A stretch of DNA of 64,000 nt, taken from NCBI GenBank assembly GCA_963706905.1, contig CAVPNY010000025.1, positions 3,525-67,524 on the forward strand, given 5' to 3'. Positions 33,690-42,190 of the stretch are shown here, in pieces. A program made the translations under genes and the position numbers. A model generated the notes under the pieces. That model did no database searches, was not told where the DNA came from, and saw only the letters and a program-made list of their open reading frames with translations. Numbering within the stretch: the stretch's first letter is position 1; each line of letters begins with the position of its first letter. The stretch is from CAVPNY01 sp963706905 (GTDB lineage Bacteria; Chloroflexota; Anaerolineae; Anaerolineales; UBA4823).

Positions 33690-34373
33690 CTAATCGCCGA
33701 TCTGCTCCGAGAGGAAAGCGATTGTCCGCTCCCAGGCTTGCTGTGCAGCAGCCGCGTTATATGCCTCTAAACGGTCCTCTTCGAAGAACCAGTGACCGGT
33801 TCCCGGGTAGAAATAGAAGCTTGTGTTCACCCCTGCAGCGCGCATATCAGCTTCCATCTGGCGCGCCCATTCGACCGGGTCCCATTGGTCGTCTTCGGCG
33901 TAGTGACCCTGACAGGCGGCACGCACCTGAGTGAAATCCATCCCTTCCACACCGTAGAATAACACCAGCGCGGCGATCTCATCCGGCGCCATGCTGGCCA
34001 GTGCGAGCGCCCAGGAGGCTCCCATCGAGAATCCGATGACCCCGAGTTTGCCTTTCTGCACGCCCGGTTGTTGGAGCAAAGTACCCACCGAACTAGCGAC
34101 AACGGCCCTGGTGAACTCGACATCCCGCCCATTCATGATCTCCTGGGCGGCTTCAATGGTCTCTGCAATTTTTCCCCGGTTCAGATCAGGCGCAAAGGCG
34201 GTAAAACCTTGCTCAGCCAGCCGCTTGCACAGCTCTTTAAAAAATGTATTCAATCCCCACCAGGCATGCAGCACGATCACACCGGGGCCGCCATCCTGCG
34301 GCGCCGCCAGGTAGCCGGAGACAGTTTTACCTGCTACCTCGAAATCTACTTTGGTAGTCTTAACCTGAGACAT
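33690..34373 (-). CDS. Dienelactone hydrolase family protein
   Basis: The 227-residue alpha/beta hydrolase has the oxyanion stretch VIVLHAWWGLN, the nucleophile elbow GFSMGAS with Ser in place of the Cys of classical dienelactone hydrolase, the acid in HYAEDDQWDP and the His in YPGTGHWFFEE. This fits carboxymethylenebutenolidase-like enzymes of broad specificity. It lies 10 bp upstream of the GH116 gene on the same strand. The actual substrate cannot be inferred. Confidence 0.88.
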   Translation of the reverse strand: MSQVKTTKVDFEVAGKTVSGYLAAPQDGGPGVIVLHAWWGLNTFFKELCKRLAEQGFTAFAPDLNRGKIAETIEAAQEIMNGRDVEFTRAVVASSVGTLLQQPGVQKGKLGVIGFSMGASWALALASMAPDEIAALVLFYGVEGMDFTQVRAACQGHYAEDDQWDPVEWARQMEADMRAAGVNTSFYFYPGTGHWFFEEDRLEAYNAAAAQQAWERTIAFLSEQIGD

Positions 34374-34417
34374 ATTGGGTTCTCCATTGGGATGGGAAAT
34401 ATTCTGGATTTGTGGGT

Positions 34418-34846
34418 TTATCGGTCCTCGGAAGGACGCAGGATTACCATTGGAATTTTCCTCGAGGTACGCTTTTGGTAATCTGCATAGGCGGGGGAAA
34501 TGCGGATCAGCTCTTTCCAGAGTTGGTGGCGGCTATCTCCGGTGACCTCTTCTGCGCGCACTGGAGTGTGGCGATTCTTGATCTGGATCGCAGCAGATGG
34601 GTCACTTTTAAGATTGTAATACCAGCCTGGATGATGGTTGGATCCGGAATTCGAACCAGTGATGACGTAGCCACCCTCATGCTTGAAGTACCCTAAAGGC
34701 GTGGTGCGTGGCTTGCCGGATTTGCGCCCAGTGGTAGTCAATATCAACACGTGCAGGCCTTGTACTACCCCGCTGATCCTGCCACCGCTCAGGCGATAGA
34801 TAAATAAGTGAGTTGCAGTAAACAATTTAAAAATTGTGTTGTACAT
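34418..34846 (-). CDS. Deazaflavin (F420)-dependent nitroreductase-like protein (Ddn family)
   Basis: The 142-residue product matches the Ddn/DUF385 split-barrel family: LHVLILTTTGRKSGKPRTTP near residue 31, GYVITGSNSGSNHHPGWYYN and NRHTPVRAEEVTG. Members from actinobacteria use F420H2, and Chloroflexota of several groups can make F420. The gene lies 44 bp from the dienelactone hydrolase on the same strand. Whether this enzyme uses F420 or FMN is open. Confidence 0.85.
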   Translation of the reverse strand: MYNTIFKLFTATHLFIYRLSGGRISGVVQGLHVLILTTTGRKSGKPRTTPLGYFKHEGGYVITGSNSGSNHHPGWYYNLKSDPSAAIQIKNRHTPVRAEEVTGDSRHQLWKELIRISPAYADYQKRTSRKIPMVILRPSEDR

Positions 34847-34890
34847 GGTTGATCCTTCAGGGCACTATTTTGGCGAGGGATGAACAGGGC

Positions 34891-35349
34891 TCAGGTGGTT
34901 TTAAAGTCAATGTCCCAGTGACTCCCATCGCAGAATGGCTTGTTCTTGGAATGTCCGCAGCGGCATAGCGCGGCGCGTGTCAACTGGCGAGTCGAACCAT
35001 CTTGATTGACGATCTTAAGCTCACCGCGCACATACAGGGGTCCATCGGGTGTGGCCTGGATGGTGGTCTGCTCGGGCGCACTCTCCTGCAGACCGCCGTC
35101 CAGCCGCTCAAAGCGCAGGGCGCTGGTCGGGCAGCGCGCCACGACCTCGGCAATCTGTTCAGCAGAAGCGGCGTCTACCATGATCCAGGGTCGGCGGCGC
35201 ACGTCAAATACCTTTGGCAGCCCACGCAGGCAACGCGCTGTGTGGATGCACAATTTGGGTTCCCAATAAACAACGATCTGTTCTGAACGATATTCACGCT
35301 GGACGCCAGGCAGCTTGCGCTCCTCGTTCGGGGAGGGGGCATTGCTCAT
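34891..35349 (-). CDS. Fer4_19/CDGSH iron-sulfur protein
   Basis: The 152-residue protein joins two iron-sulfur domains. The first half has a divergent ferredoxin-like module (YWEPKLCIHTARCLRGLPKV ... VARCPTSALRFE). The C-terminal half has a CDGSH finger, CRCGHSKNKPFCDGSHWDI, which binds a 2Fe-2S cluster through three Cys and one His. I start at MSNAPSPNEERK (35349) because AAAGGAG lies 7 bases upstream; an in-frame ATG 11 codons earlier is less likely. Such proteins are thought to carry electrons or sense redox state. Confidence 0.87.
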   Translation of the reverse strand: MSNAPSPNEERKLPGVQREYRSEQIVVYWEPKLCIHTARCLRGLPKVFDVRRRPWIMVDAASAEQIAEVVARCPTSALRFERLDGGLQESAPEQTTIQATPDGPLYVRGELKIVNQDGSTRQLTRAALCRCGHSKNKPFCDGSHWDIDFKTT

Positions 35350-35559
35350 TGGAGTCTCCTTTCTTTTTACCACTTCTGGCAACTTTCACGCCTGCAGTAC
35401 TCCATACAGCGGCTGGCAGGGAGGCTGAATTAAGATGCACTGAAGGCGAGTCAGCGTGTTCCTGAGCCAGGTGAACGGATACAATACAGTATGTTTTCTC
35501 GTTTATCTGGAACTGCTGAGAGTGATGATTATATCTTGTGATGAGGATATCTTGTAATT

Positions 35560-38500
35560 TTATTCGTAATGAATCGCGTCAAGGATGCGGACACGCGCAG
35601 CCCGTCGAGCTGGGAGTAAGGCAGCAAAAATGGAGATCGCCAATGCCATGAGTAGGGCCAGGATTACCCTAGCCAGTGGTAACAGGAATGTCAACTGATA
35701 ACCCGACATGGCGGTCATGCCGAGCATGATGACGCGCGATAGGATTACTCCAAATACCAGACCCAGAATGCCGCCGATCAAGCCCATCAGGGCGGCCTCT
35801 GCCAGAACCATGGACACTACCTGACTGCGTGTCATACCCACCCCGCGTAACATCCCAATCTCCTGGGTGCGTTCCATGACATTCATGGTCAATGTGTTCA
35901 TGATTCCCATGAATCCGACCAACATGGCGATCAGGGCCAGAACATCAAACATACTGAAAGCCTGGTTCATTAGAGTCGAAACACGTTGAAGCAAATCCTG
36001 GTTTGATTCGATGATCAAGCGATCGCGGTCACCGTAACGGGCATCGATGGTTTGCTTCACAGTATCCGCAGAGACTCCAGGTTCAATCTTGACCAGGAAG
36101 GCATTGGCATCTTTCTGCCTGAAATGGCGGATCATATCTGTCCAGCTACCATCTACAACCAGACCTTGATTGTAATAATCCACAACAACGGCAGCGATGT
36201 CGAAAATGTGATCGCCAGTGCGTGTAACCAGGGTCAGTTTATCTCCCACAGACAGGTTGTATTTCTCTGCCAGAACACTGGAAATGAATACAGATCCCCC
36301 TGCTGCCAGTTTCTCTAAAGCCTTGTGTGAACCATCCAGGGTCTGGTTGTAAACAAAGGATGTCACCCGGCTATGGCTAGCCGGATCCACTGCCATGAAG
36401 ACCAGCTGCTCCTCTCCACCTGTGGGTGGCTTCCATTTCACATCAAAATAGCGAACTGGAGTGACATCAGACACCCCCTCTATGGCTTCTAGGCGTTTCC
36501 ACACATCTTTACCCATCGGTAAACTGGAAGTTACATACACATCTCCACCAACATACCCCTTCAACCAGGTATCCAGGTCACCCTTGAACAAATCAGTCAA
36601 TATCCAGACCACGATGATCATTGACACCCCGATCATGAGAGCTGCTACCGTTAGCGCCGTACGCAGCCGGGAGCGTTGAATATTGCTGCTGCCTAACCGG
36701 CCACTATTTCCAAAAAGTAACCGCACTGTTGGTCGAAGAGCCCGCTCCCAGATCGCTACGCTGGCCGGGATTACCAGTGTTCCACCAAGAAATAATGTAA
36801 ACACGACCATGCTACCCATGCGAAATTGAACATCATAAGGGAAAGGGTTGATCACCAGGATCACTACGGAGATTCCTAACAGAAGGAGTCCAAGCAGCCA
36901 GCCTTTTCGTAATAACCAGCCTTCACGGCGTCCCGCGCGGATGCGAAGCGCTTCCAGTGGTGAGATGCGACCTGCTTGCCAGGCAGGGATTAGGGCTGCT
37001 AAAACTGCGACTATCAGTCCAATCAGTAACGCAGTCAATACGATATCACCTGATACTGAAATACTGGTTAAACTCTGGTTGAGCAGGGTCTCCATCAGGC
37101 GCGTCAGGCCGCGTGCCATGAGCACGCCCAGCCCAGCTCCCAGCACAGAACCAACCAGGCCTAGTAATGCAGCTTCCCAAAGTACCTGGCGGGTGACTTG
37201 TGCGCGAGTCATCCCTATTGTACGTAACAAGCCATATTCGCGTGTGCGTTCGACGACCGTCATCGAAAAGGCGTTAAAGATCAAGAATGCTCCCACGAAC
37301 AAGGCCATCCCGCTCAGGAAATTCAGACCGATCTGGTAGCTGCCCAGCATCTGGGTCATACGTTTGCCCTGGGAGGCTGGATAGATCACCGAGAAGTCTT
37401 CCCCTAGTAGTCCCTGGAGATCAGTTTTTAGTGATTCTAAAGACTGCGTGTTATTAAGCGATGAATCGACCAGGATATCGATTTGATCTAGCTCACCCTC
37501 CCGATCGAAGTATTTCTGACTAGTTACCAGAGGCATGATCCCAAACGCGCCGTTATTGAGCTGGCCTGGCCCTTCTTTGGCCATCAGGCCTACCAATTGA
37601 AGCTGTTCTACGCCAGCCGGGGTGACGATGGCGATGGAATTACCGATATTCAAGTCATTTTCCTCAGCAAAAGTCTCAACCAGGACCACCTCAGCAGCAT
37701 CAGGAGTGCCAGAGAGGAAATTCCCCTGGGTGATTGTATAGTCGCGCACCAGGCTATCCTTGCTTGGATCGATGCCGTGCAAGGTCAAACCTCCAGTGCT
37801 GACGCCAAAGAAATTGAGAGCGAATTCGCTTGAGTTTGACTCATTTGCCAGGAGAGTGCGCATTTGTAGGGTGGGAGCGCTGGCTGAGATCCCTGCCACG
37901 CTCTCAACCCGGGACAGCACGCGCTCTGTGAAACCGGTCTCGTCAGCCTTGCTTGCAACTACCGACAGGCTGGCCTTGCCGGATGTGTCCTGAAATAGGC
38001 GTGTTATCAACTCGAGCGCGGTGCGATTGGTGATACTGATAGCCAGGATAGTCGCCACGCCCAGCACAATGCCAAAGGTGCTCAACAAGACGCGCGTTGG
38101 GCGGGCACGCAAGGAACGCAAAGTTAAAAGGTTAAAAAGAGACATTTCAAACGCCAGTTGATACCTCAGAGACTCGAGCTTTTCCATGGTCTCTATGATC
38201 TGGCGCAGGTTTTGGTTGGTGGTAGAGTCTGTCTTGAAGCGCAGCTCGCTTGCCACTTGCCCGTCTCGTAAGAAGACTACCCGCTCGGCGTAAGAGGCGG
38301 CGCGCGGGTCATGAGAGACAACTACCACGGTCTGGCCTAGTTGATCGCGCGAGCGTCGGAGTAGTTCCATGATCGCTATGCCTGTTTTTAAGTCCAGGTT
38401 ACCGGTGGGTTCGTCAGCAAGCAGGATCGCAGGCTCGGTAATCAGGGCTCGCGCCAAAGCCACCCGTTGTTGTTCACCACCTGAAAGCTGCTCAGGCTTA

Positions 38501-38916
38501 TGTTGACGCCGATCCGCCAGGCCGATCAGATCGAGTAATGCCGAGAGACGTTCCTGATACTGGCGCACATTCTTTCCGTCAATCAATACAGGCAGCAGGA
38601 TATTCTCCTCAGCGGTTAGCGTGGGCAGCAGGTTGAAGAACTGGAAAACAAAGCCAACATTTCGCCGGCGAAGCAGGGTAATTTCCTTATCTTTTAATAA
38701 AGACAGGCGTTGGCCGGCCAGGGTTACCTCGCCATCGCTGGGTTGATCTAGTCCGCCGATCAGGTGCAGCAAAGTGGATTTTCCGCTTCCAGATGGCCCC
38801 ATGATGGCAACAAACTCACCTTTCTCCACAACAAAGTCAACCCCGTCCAGGGCATTGACCGGTTGCTCACCCATCGTATATTTCTTGTATAGACCTGACG
38901 TTTCTAAAACAGGCAT
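35560..38916 (-). CDS. Fused ABC ATPase-FtsX/MacB permease, large exporter
   Basis: This single 1118-residue protein carries a LolD/MacB-type ATPase (1-235: Walker A GPSGSGKST, signature LSGGEQQRVALARAL, Walker B ILLADEPTGNLD, SHDPRAA) and two FtsX-like permease halves, with GIVLGVATILAISI near residue 290, GLLRTIGMTRAQV, and GMLRGVGMTRSQV near the end. Usually the ATPase and permease are separate genes. Here a linker of about 25 residues joins them. The large extracytoplasmic part suggests a lipoprotein or peptide transport role of the MacB class. It follows the PEP-synthase-like gene after 15 bp. Confidence 0.87.
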   Translation of the reverse strand: MPVLETSGLYKKYTMGEQPVNALDGVDFVVEKGEFVAIMGPSGSGKSTLLHLIGGLDQPSDGEVTLAGQRLSLLKDKEITLLRRRNVGFVFQFFNLLPTLTAEENILLPVLIDGKNVRQYQERLSALLDLIGLADRRQHKPEQLSGGEQQRVALARALITEPAILLADEPTGNLDLKTGIAIMELLRRSRDQLGQTVVVVSHDPRAASYAERVVFLRDGQVASELRFKTDSTTNQNLRQIIETMEKLESLRYQLAFEMSLFNLLTLRSLRARPTRVLLSTFGIVLGVATILAISITNRTALELITRLFQDTSGKASLSVVASKADETGFTERVLSRVESVAGISASAPTLQMRTLLANESNSSEFALNFFGVSTGGLTLHGIDPSKDSLVRDYTITQGNFLSGTPDAAEVVLVETFAEENDLNIGNSIAIVTPAGVEQLQLVGLMAKEGPGQLNNGAFGIMPLVTSQKYFDREGELDQIDILVDSSLNNTQSLESLKTDLQGLLGEDFSVIYPASQGKRMTQMLGSYQIGLNFLSGMALFVGAFLIFNAFSMTVVERTREYGLLRTIGMTRAQVTRQVLWEAALLGLVGSVLGAGLGVLMARGLTRLMETLLNQSLTSISVSGDIVLTALLIGLIVAVLAALIPAWQAGRISPLEALRIRAGRREGWLLRKGWLLGLLLLGISVVILVINPFPYDVQFRMGSMVVFTLFLGGTLVIPASVAIWERALRPTVRLLFGNSGRLGSSNIQRSRLRTALTVAALMIGVSMIIVVWILTDLFKGDLDTWLKGYVGGDVYVTSSLPMGKDVWKRLEAIEGVSDVTPVRYFDVKWKPPTGGEEQLVFMAVDPASHSRVTSFVYNQTLDGSHKALEKLAAGGSVFISSVLAEKYNLSVGDKLTLVTRTGDHIFDIAAVVVDYYNQGLVVDGSWTDMIRHFRQKDANAFLVKIEPGVSADTVKQTIDARYGDRDRLIIESNQDLLQRVSTLMNQAFSMFDVLALIAMLVGFMGIMNTLTMNVMERTQEIGMLRGVGMTRSQVVSMVLAEAALMGLIGGILGLVFGVILSRVIMLGMTAMSGYQLTFLLPLARVILALLMALAISIFAALLPARRAARVRILDAIHYE

Positions 38917-38931
38917 GATATTCCTATCTCT

Positions 38932-41283
38932 CTATGTGTCAGCATCCTCATGAATGATGACCTCACCTTGAAAACCATCTACAGTTACATGTGTCAAATC
39001 AGGCAGGTTCAATGCCCCTGTGACCGAGACAACGGCAGGGATATTATATTCTCGGGCAATGATTGAGCTGTGGGAGAGTATGCCGCCTGACTCAGCAACC
39101 ACTGCTCCCGCTTTTGCGAAGAGAGGCGTCCAACCGACATCAGAATAGGGGATTACCAGCACATCCCCTGGTTCCAGCTTGGAGAATTCTGCAATCCCTC
39201 GGATCACTTTTGTTGTCCCGCTGTAGTAACCGGGTGAGGTTGGGGTCCCGCGTAGCCTGCTCAAGTTGTTGGGAACCAATGGCGGGGGCTGGTCGCCAAA
39301 GATGATTTCAGGAAGTTGCACATCCTGCGCCGCGTTGATCTCCTGCTGGCGCTTTACTACCATCTGGCGAAGTTCATCCCTGGCTTGTCCCAACTGCACA
39401 GCCTGTAGAATCTCGTTCTTGTACAAATAGAAGATATCATCTGCCGTATCCAACCAGTCCCGTTCTACCAGGCGCTCCCCCAACGCAAGAAAATAGGCGC
39501 GCAACAGTCCCAAACCAAAGGTATGCAGCGAGCTGATCTGTTCTCGATAAAGGCGGAACTGGCGCGCCCGGTTGTAGAATATCCGGAACGAACGCTCCTG
39601 TATTCCGCCTAATGGCAGATCGGCCAATCGCACCTTGCTGGTCGCGTTTTCCTCAGCTCGCTGATAACCCGTGATCAGGCTCAATAGAACTCCTGGATTT
39701 TCCCACCATGGAGTGCTCGAAAAATCATTGCTGTTGTCACTCAGATGTCCGAAGCGATTAAGGAAATCAAGGAAAGCATTTTGAAAATCAACCAGCTCGG
39801 TTATGCCCAGAAAGGTTGGATAGTCACTGGATAAGATTCGATTCTGCATCTCTGGTTCAAGCTGGCTGAAAAGATGGTGTAGTGCTTCTAAATTCATCCC
39901 GGGATCATAGAATTTAAGCTCTTGCATACCTTCCGTCAGATCAAATGATCGGAAATCGACGCCAACCGCTTCCAGGCGCCGCTTCAGGACCGCGTTGTAC
40001 ATTAACATCATCAGTGGAATAATAATGTTATAGTATGTGGCTTCTTTCTCTATCTCAAGAAGCTGTTCCAAGCGGATCAACAAGCTGGCATCGTCCAGCC
40101 CTGTCGCCTCGTCATAAGAAAAATCTTTGAAACGCCGGCTTAATCCTTCGGTAATCCTCTTAACCCGGCCTCCCAAAGTCCATTTGTCATAGGTGAAACG
40201 CGCCATGCGCGGCACATTCTTGATCATGCTGGCTTGCATCTTGAAAGAAGGCCTATCCTGGCCTGAAGGAAGCATCCCCATCATCATTTCCAGGCTCTCG
40301 CGCGGCATTCCCATTTTCTCGAAAATCTGGCCGAAGGTGCCCATATCAAAGTAAGCCCGATAATAGAACGATTTCACCAGGCTTTCGGGTTCGATGTTAT
40401 CCAGGTTCACCACTTCCCCAAGTAAGCGCACCCATTCGCCACTGGTCATTGGCACGTTAACTGACCAGACCAGCGGCTTAATCATCCCAGGGAGCATCTC
40501 TTTCGATATGCGGTTGGTGTAGATGCGCATGCTCCGAATTGAGGTGATATCGCGCATTTGTAGCCAATACAGGCTTTCCCCGTCCCAGGTCCATTCCAGG
40601 TCAACATCGGCCCGGAAGGTCCGGGCGATCCGCTTTGTTCCATCGACAATTGTCTGAGCTAGATCGGCGGGAAGCCCATCTGGATTGGGCTGCTCGATCC
40701 ACCTTCCCCATTTATTAACCCAACGCATTGGGGTCAGCCCCTCCTGAACCAGGGCGATCCCACTCCCTGGAACAGCCTCAATCACTACCTCATCCAGTGC
40801 GGTAATTGGATTGCGGCTGAAAGCTACACCGGATATCTGAGCCGCGACCATTTCCTGGATGATCACCCCCATGTTGAGGGTTTCAAGGGCATTCCCGGCC
40901 TTGTCCAGATAGGACTGTACTCCTTCGGAGTGGACAGCTGACCAGACAGACCAGATCGCCTCAACCAGCGCTTCGACCCCCTGGACGTTCAGAACTGTCT
41001 TAAATTGGCCAGCAAATGATCGCTCCAGATGATCTTCAACATTAGCGGAAGATCTGACGGCGTAATTCTTGTGGGGATTGAGCGTTGTCGCTAGCTCATG
41101 CATGATCCCGTCGCGCAAAGCTGGGTCATCTTTCAAGAAGCGCTGATAGGCCTCCCAGGAGATCGCCCAGCTGGGTGGAATGCGCAAGCGCCTGGAATGA
41201 AGGCGATGCAGATTGACAGCTTTGTTGCCAACACTGTCTGGGATTCGTCTGCTTGCCAGGTTGATTAAGTATTGTTCGCTCAT
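38932..41283 (-). CDS. PEP synthase-like (PEP/pyruvate-binding) enzyme
   Basis: The 783-residue product has an N-terminal PEP/pyruvate-binding ATP-grasp domain (GNKAVNLHRLHSRRLRIPPS, YAVRSSANVEDHLERSFAGQ, QISGVAFSRNP, WTWDGESLYWLQMRDI), a long helical middle, and a C-terminal mobile phosphohistidine domain with AESGGILSHSSIIAREYNIP and the phospho-His within SHSS. The middle lacks the typical PEP synthase C-terminal TIM barrel, so this is a PpsA-like or rifampicin-phosphotransferase-like member of unknown acceptor. It lies upstream of, and close to, the ABC fusion gene. Confidence 0.85.
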   Translation of the reverse strand: MSEQYLINLASRRIPDSVGNKAVNLHRLHSRRLRIPPSWAISWEAYQRFLKDDPALRDGIMHELATTLNPHKNYAVRSSANVEDHLERSFAGQFKTVLNVQGVEALVEAIWSVWSAVHSEGVQSYLDKAGNALETLNMGVIIQEMVAAQISGVAFSRNPITALDEVVIEAVPGSGIALVQEGLTPMRWVNKWGRWIEQPNPDGLPADLAQTIVDGTKRIARTFRADVDLEWTWDGESLYWLQMRDITSIRSMRIYTNRISKEMLPGMIKPLVWSVNVPMTSGEWVRLLGEVVNLDNIEPESLVKSFYYRAYFDMGTFGQIFEKMGMPRESLEMMMGMLPSGQDRPSFKMQASMIKNVPRMARFTYDKWTLGGRVKRITEGLSRRFKDFSYDEATGLDDASLLIRLEQLLEIEKEATYYNIIIPLMMLMYNAVLKRRLEAVGVDFRSFDLTEGMQELKFYDPGMNLEALHHLFSQLEPEMQNRILSSDYPTFLGITELVDFQNAFLDFLNRFGHLSDNSNDFSSTPWWENPGVLLSLITGYQRAEENATSKVRLADLPLGGIQERSFRIFYNRARQFRLYREQISSLHTFGLGLLRAYFLALGERLVERDWLDTADDIFYLYKNEILQAVQLGQARDELRQMVVKRQQEINAAQDVQLPEIIFGDQPPPLVPNNLSRLRGTPTSPGYYSGTTKVIRGIAEFSKLEPGDVLVIPYSDVGWTPLFAKAGAVVAESGGILSHSSIIAREYNIPAVVSVTGALNLPDLTHVTVDGFQGEVIIHEDADT

Positions 41284-41326
41284 TGCCCCACTGATGTGTG
41301 CGTCAAGGGTATGAATAGCAGGAGGT

Positions 41327-42046
41327 TCATTTCCTGTTCAGATTGAAAAGCTGCATGATTTTCATCATGCCGCGCCCCATGGGCGTCGTCGCTAAAACGT
41401 CGCTCATGTCGACATTACCTTCTGTGCGGGCTTTTTGATACTGGCGCAGGTCGGGGATCATCGCCACGAAAAATAAGATGTTGACGATCACGGCATAACC
41501 AACATAAACCAGATCGTGGGTGGTAAACCACAGCCAGGGGATTACAAACCACAGCCCGGCCATATACGCCAGGATAAAGTCCCGCAGGACAAACAAGCCA
41601 AAGAGCAGCCCGGCCAGCGCGCTGACAATGGCGCCCAGGAAATCCACCACCAGTAATCCACCATACGCTGCGGAGATGCCGCGCCCTCCCTGGAATCGAT
41701 TGAAGACCGGCCAGTTGTGTCCAAGCATGCCTGCAGTGGCGGCGATTAGGAAATAATATTGGTCCGGATAGAGGAGTTTAAAGGCAAGGGTGGGGAGGGC
41801 TACTTTGAGGATGTCGAGCAATCCGATTGTGCATCCCACCCGCGAGCCAAGTTTCATCGAAGCCGCGGCGGCCCCGGTTGAGGTCACTTTATAGGTTTCC
41901 TCCGTGCCCGGGATGGGCACTTCGATGGATTCAAGCTCTTCTTTCCGCCCTAATAAGCGGCTGATCACCCGAGAAACCGGGATGGCTCCAAATAAGTAGC
42001 CAACCAACAAGGCCAGCGAGGCCAGGGGGATGTTCATCGATGACAC
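41327..42046 (-). CDS. PlsY-like glycerol-3-phosphate acyltransferase
   Basis: PlsY transfers acyl groups from acyl phosphate to glycerol-3-phosphate in phospholipid synthesis. The 239-residue membrane protein has the family pattern VGYLFGAIPVSRVISR at the N-terminus, a GAAAASMKLG region where PlsY usually has GSGNxGATN, and GMLGHNWPVFNRFQGGRGIS. The last is the conserved GHxxPxFxxFxGGKG motif with R in place of K. The variants suggest a diverged member. The start ATG 42046 could also be 42037. Five to six transmembrane segments are visible. Confidence 0.82.
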   Translation of the reverse strand: MSSMNIPLASLALLVGYLFGAIPVSRVISRLLGRKEELESIEVPIPGTEETYKVTSTGAAAASMKLGSRVGCTIGLLDILKVALPTLAFKLLYPDQYYFLIAATAGMLGHNWPVFNRFQGGRGISAAYGGLLVVDFLGAIVSALAGLLFGLFVLRDFILAYMAGLWFVIPWLWFTTHDLVYVGYAVIVNILFFVAMIPDLRQYQKARTEGNVDMSDVLATTPMGRGMMKIMQLFNLNRK

Positions 42047-42190
42047 CTCAATGATGGATGGGCTCGTTAGTTTATTGGGTAAAATATAACGAATAATTTC
42101 CAGATGAGCAAGAATTAATCTTATTTGGACAAGTGAAGATCAGGGGTTGCTTGGGGATTTAATCGCACAAGAGCCCAGATACGCTTTTAC

